Shown here one piece after another: positions 37,285-48,000 of a stretch of DNA of 64,000 nucleotides. The first letter of the stretch is position 1. Every line of letters starts with the position of its first letter. This DNA comes from Mesorhabditis belari. Lineage: Eukaryota > Nematoda > Chromadorea > Rhabditida > Rhabditidae. The stretch lies in assembly GCA_958450365.1 (NCBI GenBank), contig CAUEEP010000724.1, forward strand, positions 496,001 to 560,000. The letters are read 5' to 3'. The position numbers were made by a program, and so were the translations under genes. Below the pieces are notes generated by a model. The model had not been told where the DNA came from. It ran no database searches and saw only the letters and a program-made list of their open reading frames with translations.

Positions 37285-40200
37285 ATGTCCCGTGTCGGTG
37301 TTTTCGGTCAAATCTCTGAAATCTCTCCTCATCTTTTCCTCTCCGGTGCACAATGCGTGAGAGCCGAGAAAATTCGACAGGTTTCTTTTAGTAATAAGAT
37401 AAGTTGTTTAAAGTTTTAAAGTTGTTTAGAGTTTTAAAGTTGTTTATAGCTTAAAAGTTGTTGTTACTTGTTTTTAGTTTTTGTAAATAGTTGTTGTTAC
37501 TTGTTGTTAGTTTTTGTTAGTTTTTGTTAGTTTTTGTTAGCTTTTGTTAGTTTTTTAAAGTTTCAAACGTACTCTTAAAGAGATCTTGTTCGGGATAGGA
37601 TGTGTCCATATCCCTTGGTTCAGGCAGAATATTTATTAAAGCACCGGAGGGTTTATATACTGAAAAGTTGAATGGGAAATGTTTTGAAAAGGTCTATGTT
37701 TTGGCTAGCTTGTGTCTGGGGAAATCGCGGAAAGATTTTGGAGAATAAAGGAGGATTAAGAGGGAATATTGATCGATAGATTTTAAAGAAAAATAGACTT
37801 TACCGGAAGAATTTCCGAACAGATATTATATAAATTTACTATTTTTAAGTTTTAACAAATCTTACCGACAATCAAATCGACTTTAAAAACCTATTTTAGC
37901 AACGGCACTTCTTGAGCTGTTTCATATGTAAAATTGAGATCAAATTGAGCCTAGTTTAGCCCAGTTTAGCCCAGTTTAGCCTAAATTTCTATCCAATTTT
38001 TAATACTTATATGATAAAGATATCCATTTAGCTATTGGGTTGTCCAGTTATGACTGCGCGTTTTTTACTATTTTGTAAATTTCTCAAGATACCGAAATCC
38101 AGAAAATCAAGGAAAAGGTATATATGAGTATTATTCGAAAGCTGAAGATCTCCTCTACATTTTGATATAAAAAGCTTTTGAATTTGTTCAGCTTTTGGGC
38201 AAATTGATGGCACAGAAGAAGAGGTGGCCAAAAAATGGACAAATTTGGCCCCAGAGCGGGCGGGCGGCGAGCCAGCTCTTGGGATTCGGAGCCAGCTCTC
38301 AGGGCGGCGCTCCTGGGGCCAGCCGGGCGGGGGGCCAGCTGGGCGGGGGGGCCCGGACGGGCGAAGGTGCCTTTGGATCAAGTTTTGGCTCCGCTCAAAT
38401 TGAGTTAACAGTTTGATGTTTGGCCAATAGATATATCAATACAACTTTTTAAAAATATAACAATTTCAGAGCATCTTTTCTTTTCTGGGCGGTTATTTTA
38501 CACCATAAAACTTGAGGAATAGCTAAGCTGGAATGGGTTTTTTCGAAAACGACTTCTCCCTTTGTGCAGTCAATTTGCCCAAAAGCTGAACAAATTCCAA
38601 AGCTTTTTATATCAAAATGTAGAGGAGATGTTCAGCTTTCGAATGATATATAACACTCATATATATCTGTTCGATATCTTGAGAAACTTACAAAATAGTA
38701 AAAACGCGCATTCATAACTGGACAACCCAATAGATAAAGATAAAGATAAAGATAATTGACTATCAACTATTATAAAAGAAGATGATTTCCAAATCATTTT
38801 CAGAAAAGCATCTCTTTTGTGGTGAACGCGACGATCGAGGAACAAGCACCGTATGTAACGGGTAAGTCTGCATATGTTTCTTATTGGGTTGATGGAAAAG
38901 TCCTTTCCGATTTTTTGGGAGAGTACCTTAAATTTGTCCAATTTAGACGTTTTATAGCTCATCCTAAAGCTGAATTCAAGACGGATCGATTGGTAAAAAC
39001 CGTTTTGAGATATCTCTTTTCTAAAAGCTTTTACAGCTATTTTAGTAAAGGGCGGCAGAGCCAAAAAATGGCTGTTTTCACGTTTCGTTAGTTTTCCGTG
39101 CGGAAACCTAGGCTAAAACCATGTGTTTCGTGATCAGCGTCAAAAATAACCCCTAGACACGCATCAGGCAGGCTATTTCCCGAGTCAAAAGCCACAATAA
39201 GTTAACAACATTCCCTAGTTAGAGATATCGATCGCCAGAACGCCAGGTTGATGTAGGTTGATGATCGCATCTCGGTACATGGAAATCTTAGCCATGCTAA
39301 AGAGACGTTTTTTGAGAAAAATAATAATAAAATCGTCACTAAATAGTTAAATAAATCAAAGAAATCAAATAAATTAAAAGAAAGACAAAAAGAAAATAGG
39401 AAAAAGGAAAAATTTAAGGAAAAATATGCAATATTAAAGATTTCCCTAGTCGCTGGACAAGCCTGTAATCGGTTATCCAAAAAACATTTCAACTTTTCAT
39501 TTCTAGGAGTCGATTACTTGAGGGTACGCGTCGATGACAATCCCTACGCACCGCTTAGCGCTTATTTTGACTCTGTGGCTGACAAGATAAAAACTGTTTC
39601 GGTAAGAATTTCAATCAAATATTTTTTCAAATTCATTAAACTTCATCAAACTCCATCAAACTTATCAAAAATTCTAATAAAATCGTTTCCAGGACCGTGG
39701 CGGGAAAACCCTTGTGCATTGTATGGCCGGAGTGTCGCGTAGTGCAACACTTTGCATGGTGTATTTGATGAAACACGAGAAGATGACTCTCAGACAAGCC
39801 TACAATCATGTTAGGGTCAGTGGGAAGGTGTTAAATGTACTTTGTTCACTGTACTTTGTACTCAAATTTGTAAACGCAAGCTTTCCAGCGCCCTGAATTC
39901 ATTTCTACGACTAGAAAAGTGATGAATTGAGTGCACGAGAGGAGGTGCATTTACGCTAGCACAAAGTACACTATCAAGAAGGAATTTGTTTGAGAAATTT
40001 GTCTTAGAATATTTCAAGAACGTTTAGTATACAGAACTAGTACTGTAACTGTTCATAGAATTGTTTATTCTTCATTTTTATTTAACATTATTGGGAGTGG
40101 GACAAATGCGACCTTTTTTGCGCACCCGGATATTTGCGCACCTTTTTTTGCTGGAAAAGGCCTTAGGCAAGGTCGTAGGGCTTCAAAAATGTTTTCATAG

Positions 40201-43200
40201 AAGGGAATCGTATGCGTAGATTCCGAATTTTGACAAATCAGACCTCGCTGACACGTCAAATTTGGGCTAAAAGGCAAAAACTACGCAACTTAACGCTTTT
40301 CCGCAGTTTTTGCCTTTTAGCCCAAATTTGACGTGTCAGCGAGGTCTGATTTGTCGAAATTCGGAATCTACGCATACGATTCCCTAGTATGGAAACATTT
40401 TCGAAGCTCTACGACCTTTCCTAAGGCCTTTTCCAGCAAAAAAAAGGTGCGCAAATGTTCAGGTGCGCAAAAAAAAGATCGCATTTGTCCCACTCCCAAA
40501 AATTTCTCCACTTTTCAGAGTCGCCGGCCGGTCGTTCGTCCAAATGTCGGCTTTTGGAAACAAATGGTCGACTATGAGAAAAAATTGAGAGGTGGGGGGG
40601 AAAGCTAGCTTAGAAGGGAATCGGCTCAGCTCATAAGTTCGGAATCGACTGGAAACACAGTGCAGAACATAGAATCGACAATGGCGAACAAAACGCGACA
40701 AAAATTAGCCGCTAATAGCCACGGAAACGCGAGGAATCTAGCATGCAAAATCGGGATTCAAAACTGACCTCTTTAACCTCTTTAACCTCTTTAATCTCTT
40801 TAATCTCTTTAATCTCTTTTTTCGCTGCCCGGTAGAGATGAGCTCGCGGCCGAGTGGATAAATGCTTAGATTTACGAAATGGTCGTGCGGTTTTTGCCCT
40901 CGGGTTCAATTCCGGTCACATGCAAATTTTTTTTTTTCTGGGTGATTAAGTAAATTGAAACTAACAGTAGGATTAAACTAACAGAAACTAAGGATTCCTT
41001 TTGTTAGAGTGATTACGGTACACTTAAAAACCTAATAAAATAATATTTACACTACTATATAGTAAAATATCGTCTTTTCCAGGCACAACTTCGGTTCAAA
41101 TGCTGATGACTCCACAATGCGATATGCCGATTCCCGATGTTTACTGTGAGGATTTGAAGAAAATGGTCTCCAGGTAGAATTTTACGATTTTACGAATATC
41201 ACATCTCATTTCCTGTTGTCATCGTTTTTTTTTTAGTTTCCGTGAATCTCCTTCTCTATCTAGCTACACCCCACAGGCCGCGTATTTGACCTCAAAGAGG
41301 AGCCGCTTCTTGACCGGGTACGTGCACCATCTTTTTTTTTTCTTTGTTATTTAACATATCAAATGATCGGTCAAGTTTTTATATCAAATTTGCTTCATTT
41401 CATATCAAATTTGCTTCATTTCATATCAAATCTGGTTCATTTCATATCAATGATCATCAATTCATCAATGACCAGATCAATTTGACTTCTTTTAGCTGAT
41501 CAACTTAAGCAAAGATGTTTCAAAGCCGATTTCCACTAGGCTAGATCAAGATTAGCAAGTGCTAGCATGGAAAATAGTAAGTAATTAAGCCAGCCAGAAC
41601 TGAGCCAGTCAGAACTGAGCATGGGAAAAAAGGTGTCTGAGGCTTTGAACCTCTCAAACCGGACTTATTAGCTTTGGACCTGGTTTGAAATTGAACCTGG
41701 TTAAAATACAGTACTGGACAATGAAATATCATATTTGAAAAACGATCGTCACTTTCGCGCATCTGTAACTCCCTTGTCTTTGAGTTTAAACTATTAGTGT
41801 TATACATTTTCTGAAAGCTCTTTTCAAGGGCTACACAATGGTAATATTAATATTTAGAAATACGGTAAAGACAAGGGAGTTACAGACGCGCGAAAGTGAC
41901 GATCAATTTTCAAATATGATATTTCATTGTCCAGTAGTGTAGCCTTGCTTACGTTAGAAAGCTTCATATGTTTTATAACTATAACTAAAATGCTTCATAA
42001 CTTTTTCAAAGCCCGGATCAGACTACCTTTGCTTGAAAGCAGGAAAGGAAAGGGAATTTAACATGAAATATGCAGACTAGAGCAGAATTTGTTTGTTTAA
42101 CTTTAAGAAAAGACCAAAAGCCAGCCAAAAACCAGTCAAAAACCAGTCAAAAGCCAGTCAAAAGCCAGCCAAAAGCCAGCCAAAACCCTACCTTAAACTA
42201 GCCCCAGCCTGGCTCTGGATTTATGATTTACTTTCCATTACATTCCATTCATTCCATTCCATTCTAAACAATTCCAAGAAAACCCCAATCAACTTCCAGA
42301 GCCACTCGTGCTGCTTCAATGCCTGGCCGAAGTCCCTCGTCAATTCTCTCATCTCGTCCCTCGTCAGCCTCATCACTCCTCCCGTTGACCCCGAAGTTCT
42401 CTCTCGTCTCCCCAGCGCCCAGTCGACGCCCTCGCGAAAATAGTCTCTTCAGGTGGCTTTGATTAGGTAGATTTGACTTGGGTTACTGAAGTTTACAAGC
42501 CAATCAGAAATAACCCGTTAAATAGCCCGTTCTAGGCTCATATTTCTGTTATTTGTAGACAAAAACGAGTAATTTCTTTTTGAAATGAAAATTCATGCCA
42601 TTTTCTGTATATTTTCAAGATTTCATGACCATAGCGTCGATTTTGATCCACCGGAGTTGCACTCAATGTCTGACCGGACACGGATTCGAACCCTCGACCT
42701 CTCGCACTCAGTGCGAGCACGTCTAAAACGTCTAAAACGAGACTCGAGTTCTCGAGTCTCGACTAACTCTAGAACTCATCGTCAGCTACAAACTTTCAAC
42801 TAACCGTTAGTCAATCCGATCCCTGGAAGTTGAGAAAGTCAAATTTGAGTCAAATTTGACCGACTTCTGCAGGTTTTTCCTATGAAAAAACCGCAAAAAC
42901 CAGTCTACTTTGACACCATTTTTCTCTATGTTCTTACAGATGAGTAGGCAAAACAAACTGCACTTTTTTCTAGCCAAATTTGATGGGGATTCTTTTGAAA
43001 TCAACCATTAGTCGATCTGATGCTTGTACGTCGAGATATAAGCCGTTAAAGTTGACCGGCTTCTGTAGGTTGACCGGTCAACTTCGACGCTTGTTTTCTT
43101 CGTCAGCTACACTTTCCGACCCCACATCGATAGGTTCTCGAGATTTCGAGCAATTTATGCAAGGCTCAGGGTGCACTACTATTAGAGAGAATACGGTATA

Positions 43201-43359
43201 TTAGTACTGTTTGAAATACTCATTGTGCAGTACTCTTGACAGGCTTCTTTGGCTTAGGGTATCTAAACCCTGAATATCTTGATTAAAACAATATTTTCCA
43301 GTATCTACGCCTCGTCTCCTCGTTCGAATTTCTTCTCGACAGCGTTTATTTCGCGCTAA
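37285..43359 (+). CDS. Dual-specificity protein phosphatase, DUSP14/18/21-like
   Basis: Atypical dual-specificity phosphatase that removes phosphate from Tyr and Ser/Thr of target proteins. Exons: 37285-37380, 38804-38861, 39507-39601, 39693-39815, 40519-40591, 41083-41173, 41237-41317, 42300-42452, 43302-43359. Every junction is in phase and gives 275 aa. Start [20 protein letters not shown] is the first ATG after an acceptor-like TTTTCAG. Signature [11 protein letters not shown] has the catalytic Cys93 and Arg99; the general acid is Asp62 in [32 protein letters not shown], then PIPDVY, are diagnostic of the DUSP14 group. Residues ~200-275, with the last two exons, form a Ser/Pro/Arg-rich tail longer than in vertebrate DUSP14. 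Donor 1 (GTTTCT) is weak. Introns carry a mariner MITE (intron 1), a hairpin (intron 4), a family C MITE (intron 4), a tRNA-like SINE (intron 5), a Tc1-type MITE (intron 7) and another SINE (intron 8). Confidence 0.93.
37484..37560. repeat. (TTAGTTTTTG)n short tandem in phosphatase intron 1
   Basis: Six or so imperfect units TTGTTAGTTTTTG. Confidence 0.7.
38035..38730. mobile_element. Mariner-type MITE, family E, with GC-rich core
   Basis: Ends TTGGGTTGTCCAGTTATG and CATAACTGGACAACCCAA, flanked by TA on both sides. The subterminal arms (CTATTTTGTAAATTTCTCAA, ATGTAGAGGAGAT) are inverted. The core 38245-38375 is strikingly GC-rich (GGGCGGGCGGCGAGCCAGC) against the AT-rich surroundings. It lies in phosphatase intron 1. 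Sibling at 60329-61288. Confidence 0.85.
39836..39970. repeat. Hairpin repeat in phosphatase intron 4 (TGTACTTTGT ends)
   Basis: TGTACTTTGT at the left and ACAAAGTACA at the right. The inner CTCAAATTTGTAAACGC and GAATTGAGTGCACGAGAGG blocks are shared with the hairpin at 59763-59880 in a Rab3GAP2 intron. Confidence 0.65.
40093..40497. repeat. Long-arm hairpin MITE, family C, copy 2
   Basis: GGGAGTGGGACAAATGCGAC to GTCCCACTCCC, about 200-bp arms. Located in phosphatase intron 4, ending only 21 bp before the exon 5 acceptor region. Confidence 0.85.
40832..40925 (+). repeat. tRNA-like (Ser/Leu-type) SINE head
   Basis: GCTCGCGGCCGAGTGGATAA is an A-box region like class II tRNAs, and CTCGGGTTCAATTCCGG is a B box. 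No clean cloverleaf (acceptor and anticodon stems) can be formed. Hence a tRNA-derived repeat, in phosphatase intron 5. Confidence 0.5.
41709..41939. mobile_element. Tc1/mariner-type hairpin MITE in phosphatase intron 7
   Basis: CAGTACTGGACAATGAAATA at the left and the inverse TATTTCATTGTCCAGTAGTG at the right, with TA duplications outside. Long inner arms: GTAACTCCCTTGTCTTTG with AAGACAAGGGAGTTACAG. Confidence 0.85.
42577..42730 (-). repeat. tRNA-derived SINE-like repeat in phosphatase intron 8
   Basis: Minus strand: GCTCGCACTGAGTGCGAGAG, then B-box GAGGGTTCGAATCCG, then a non-tRNA body. The A-box part is poor. Confidence 0.45.
43090..43200 (+). repeat. Dispersed repeat shared with 13780-13890
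   Basis: CGTCAGCTAC, TTTCCGACCCCACATCGATA, GGTTCTCGAGATTTCGAG and GAGAGAATACG occur in the same order in both places. In intron 8 of the phosphatase. Confidence 0.65.
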
Positions 43360-43615
43360 AAGCTACCGTAATCTAGAAAAATCTTTTTTTCGCTACCCTA
43401 CTCCGGAACGGGTCATTTTCTTTAACTTTTTTTTGAACTTTTTTGAACTTTTTTGAACTTAACTTTAACTTTAACTCGATTTTATCGTATTGGGACCAAA
43501 ATTTTGAGATTTTTTCCATAATTTTACATTTTTCTCGTAGTGAAATTGCGAATTCAGGTGTTTTTTGCGAAAATTTGAAGAATTTGAAGAATTTACCTAA
43601 TCTAAAATGATTTCT

Positions 43616-43777
43616 AAAATGATTAAAATGATTGACTTCTAAAATGATTGACTTCTAAAATGATTGACTTCTAGAATGATTGACTTCTAGAATGATTGAC
43701 TTCTAGAATGATTGACTTCTAGAATGATTGACTTCTAGAATGATTGACTTCTAGAATGATTGACTTCTAAAATGATT
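43616..43777. repeat. 16-bp satellite (AATGATTGACTTCTAG)n
   Basis: About ten tandem units, the outer ones with AAAATG instead of AGAATG. Confidence 0.95.
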
Positions 43778-44107
43778 TCCACTTAACAAAAAAAATTGCA
43801 TATTTTATGCACATATCAAAAATTGTCTTTGGCTTTTTGCTGTATATGGCTTTTTTTTTATAATTTTTAGATGTTTTTGGCCGTTTTTTTGGGTATTTTT
43901 TCGAGGGAAATAAAGAAATTTCTTTGTGTGAAGTGAAACTTTTTCTAACTTCAACAACTCTTTAAACATTCAAGAATTTGCATTTTCAATGTTTAAAGGA
44001 TTTTTTGCCGTGTTGAGGAAATAAAGTGTTCTGTAAATTTGAGCATAAAATAGTAGAACGTTTCAAACAATTTTCAGACTAACAAATGATCGGAGATTAG
44101 CTACAAG

Positions 44108-44437
44108 TTTGACGGTAACTTTTGGCGGTATTTTGACGGTATTTTGACGGTATTTTGACGGTAATTTTGGCGGTAATTTTGACGGTAAATTTGACGGTAA
44201 ATTTGGCGGTATTTTGGCGGTGTTTTGACGGTAATTTTGGCGGTATTTTGACGGTAATTTTGACGGTAATTTTGGTGGTAATTTGACGGTAATTTTGGCG
44301 GTATTTTGGCGGTATTTTGGCGGTATTTTGGCGGTATTTTGACGGTAATTTTGACGGTAATTTGACAGTAATTTTGGCGGTGTTTTGACGGTGATTTTGA
44401 CGGTAATTTTGGCGGTATTTTGACGGTATTTTTGGCG
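44108..44437. repeat. 12/13-bp satellite (TTTTGACGGTAAT / TTTTGGCGGTAT)n
   Basis: About 26 units differing by A/G and by one base in length. The array abuts the mariner transposase fragment on its right. Confidence 0.95.
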
Positions 44438-44440
44438 AAT

Positions 44441-44641
44441 CTATCTGGTTGAAATCACGAAATCACAATCACGAAATCGTTGAAACCAATTCCGGATAGT
44501 TCGTTCGGTCACGAAATCGGGTCCATAAACGTCAGTAATCTCTCGATGAGCCTGTGCGGCATTGGGTTTTCGGTTGAATGCATACAAAAACAGGTGTCGC
44601 TGGTGCACCTCCGATTCAACTTGACACGACATTCCTGAAAA
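44441..44641 (-). pseudogene. Mariner transposase N-terminal domain
   Basis: The frame beginning MSCQVESEVHQRHLFLYAFN runs through NAAQAHREITDVYG to RTIRNWFQRFRDCDF. This is the paired helix-turn-helix DNA-binding region of mariner transposases (H-x-x-L-L-Y-x-F; Y-G; R-T-x-x-x-W-F-x-R-F). It stops at 44441-44443 and no catalytic domain follows, so it is a truncated copy. An acceptor-like TTTTTTCAG lies just before the Met, so exonisation cannot be excluded. Confidence 0.88.
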
Positions 44642-45073
44642 AAGCCTTGTAACAACATCAAAAAAAATGATAAAACAAAAAAAACGAGGAAAACGAAGGA
44701 AAATCGCGAAAAGCGGCGGAAAGGCTATTGATCTGAGGGTCGCTGGTTCGACGGTAGCTAAAGAGGAATGCACTTCGATAACAAGTCAAGTACTTTGTGC
44801 TCATGTAAACGACCACCATTTGGCATGCTCAATTCTTAATTTGGTACAATAAAATCTAACTAAACAATCACAAGAATTCCAAATTGTACCCGAAGAACGA
44901 ATAGAGTCCAAATTTACATGCGCAATTGTTTAAATTAACACTTAACTGGAAATTTACATTGCTGAATTTGCATTTGATAGCCATTTAGAACCTTGTGCAG
45001 CGTTAGAGCCATTTTGTGCAACAATTTTGTCATTTCTTTTCCTTCATTCATCACATCGATCGGTTTCGTCCCA

Positions 45074-48000
45074 ATGGCTTCGATTATTTCGTCCCAATGG
45101 CTTCGCTTTTCGATGGCTTCTTTATTCTTCCTAGTTCTTTTCATTCCGCCGCTTGTTTCGCAGGGAATTGTAAGTTGTTATGTGTATCGTTAAAGTTTTA
45201 AAGTTAATGAATTGCAATGTTTGTTGCAAGAAACCTTTCTATTGTAGGAAACTCAGCACTTGTGCTATCACCATGCTTTTTTTCCTCCACTAGCTATTCT
45301 TAGACAAGTGATTTAACTATATGATCGTGCAAAATGAACAACTAACTTGTTTGGATAGCTTCAGACCTGCGCAAATTTGAGTATTTTAAGCCATTTACAA
45401 TCATTCTCTGCATAACCAACCTCAATCATCGTTTTCTGACTCACCTAAATTTCCTCTCTAAATTCTATATTTTAGCATGAACGACAAATAATTTACGGCA
45501 TAATTGGATCGAGCGCGGATGTAATTTTCGACAAGAATTGTTCTCCGACCTCAAACACGACTTGCGACAAATATCCGATTGGTACAATCGTTGATGATAG
45601 ATCGTAAGTTTTTAGAGTTGTAAGAGACTTACCTTGTTTCCTGATTTGTTAGCAGCAAGGCATAAAGTCGGGCGGCAATGGGATACGTGTAGCTCATTGG
45701 TAGGGTGTTCGCACGTTAAGCGCGAGGTCACGGGCTCGAATCCCGGCGCCGGTCACGTTTTGTATTCCCAATCCCAACCCATAAAAGGACCAGCGTATCC
45801 AACCTCGCCAATGGCTAAGCGTTGAGTCACGCATTTTTGTTTAGAGCAAATTTGAGTATTTTATCATACACGACGTTTTGTATTTGTATATTTTAGACCT
45901 CAGTGGTGGACTCGCGAATCGTGCTGGGAGAGCACAGATGACTTTGGAAGAAAGAAATCCTTCCCAAGTGCCGAAAGTACGCCGACTCGCTTTCCCGTCT
46001 ACAAAATCCACAGATCGGCGCCAAAGGACGACAATGGAAATCCACCATTCAACAATTCGGAAATCCACTATTCGGCACATTGTGAAGAGGAGAAAGTCGA
46101 CTTCGCTAGCACGGTCAGTTTTTGTTGTTTTTAGTTGTTCAGTTTTGCTTTTGTCAGTCAATTTTTGTTGTTCTCAACCATCTACATCTATCTTTAGCGC
46201 ACGACTAAATTCATGGGTAAACGGTGCCTTTACTACAATCAAGATACTTGCTGGGAATGCCCGTTTGGATACCGCAGGACTTTTGTGTAAGTTTTATTGT
46301 ATTTGAAAAATTTTAGTCATGCAAATTGAAATCCTTTATATTTTTCTTTAGTGATCGCCCGGATAGATTCAACTCCAATACGACAGAATGCGTGCGCCAA
46401 TCTAAAGCGACTCTCGAACAGATCTATCGACACAGAGATGAACTCATCGAGCAAGCGAAGCAAATGCTCAAGAAATGTCCAGAGTAAGGATTTTAATACT
46501 AATATTATATTAATATTAATACCAATAGACGCCCCCTCTTATATAAGCGTTGCGTAGTCTAAGTTTTAAATGAATGAATAAAGGAATGAATAAATGGATA
46601 AAAGCGATTGATGTTTGATTTTTTTTAAAGAAAAAAGATTAACTACCGTAAAAACTCGAATAGAACGGCCCCCTATAAGAGCGTCGCTTGGTCTAAGTTT
46701 ACTCTCAAACAAACGCTCATATATCGACATCGGTACGTTTGTTTTTGCGCGCTTGGCTGTAAAATTAAAGTTGAGAGGATGGGTGTTTTTTTTTGACACA
46801 TAACACATATTTTTAGCATTAACCAGCACTTAGAAAAATGATTGAAAAGTAGCGAGAAGCCCCGATTTTTCATCATTTTTCAATCATTTTGTTCTAAACG
46901 CTGGTTAATGCTAAAAATATGTGTTATATCTCAAAAAAATCACCGATCCTCTCTATCTTTAATTTGATACCTAAGCGCGCAGAAACAAATATCTGGGTGC
47001 CGAGATATGAGCGGTTCTTTGAGGGCAAACTTAAACTACGCGACGTTCCTATAGGGAGGCTTCTATTAGAGTATTTATGGTATTTGTACTTTTATCCAAA
47101 TGTTTAGCGGGATGTTCCGACAAATACACGACATCAATTGTACAGGAATTTGCCCGGAGAACTGTCGTACTTGTCGCAGTCGAACGGTGAGCTTGTTTGC
47201 ATCATTTACAAATCCTGCTAATTTTAGGTATGTGATCAATGTCACGTTGGATATGTCGCAAGCGGTCGTTCTAACCACTGTGTGAAAATAGCAACAAACT
47301 CTTGCCCAATGTCAGTTTTTTCATTTTACACTTTTCAATTGTTGAATTATTTAGCAATACCTACTACGATGCAAAGAGATGTTTGCCTTGCGAATTTAAG
47401 ACGAAAGAATGCGAGCAGTGCGATAGTGTTTGCGATTTTGTCATTAAATTTAATTATTTCATTTTAGAAGACCGGCTTTTGTGAAAAGTGTGAACGAGGC
47501 ATGATATTGATAAATGGCCGACACTTTCAACGATGTTTGAATCCATGTCAGAGGTGAGTTGTCTTACATTTTTAAGTAACAGTGACATGTTCAGAGGGTA
47601 TTACATGGAAGCAAATCACACTTGTCACCCTTGCCCGCCATACTGCGAAACATGTGTAAAGTTGGTACCTCTTTTTGAAAGAAATACATGTTATAAACAT
47701 TCCAGTGATCACCGTTGTGAGAAGTGCAATGTCGGTCTGTTTGAGCGTCGACGTCCCAATCCTCAGGCCACCTTCCTCGTCGTGGAATGCTACACCGTCT
47801 GCCCGTAAGTGAATTTACCATATAAGTAATGGATTTGACTTTTTAGTAATGGCACTTATCCAACCGCCGCCTATCCATTCCAATGCCTCCCGTGCCATTT
47901 CTCATGTGACTCATGTACAGGTTTGTTTTCCTTTTTTACCCTGCCAATACTGGTTCTTTTTAGGCCCAACGGATCGCGACTGTATCAAATGCGAAACGTT

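Noticed and set aside
44733..44770. tRNA-like B box (CGCTGGTTCGACGG)
   Set aside because: No A box at a suitable distance; too weak to list.
45676..45760. Functional tRNA-Asn gene
   Set aside because: The A and B boxes and a GTT loop are present, but acceptor halves do not pair and the T stem is imperfect.
45878..46306. 142-codon plus-strand ORF
   Set aside because: It is an out-of-frame shadow of exons 3-4 of the cysteine-rich gene.
47644..47692. Possible 49-50 bp intron (GTAAAG ... ATTCCAG) in exon 10 of the cysteine-rich gene
   Set aside because: Removing it breaks the reading frame, while the sequence is open and Cys-rich if kept.
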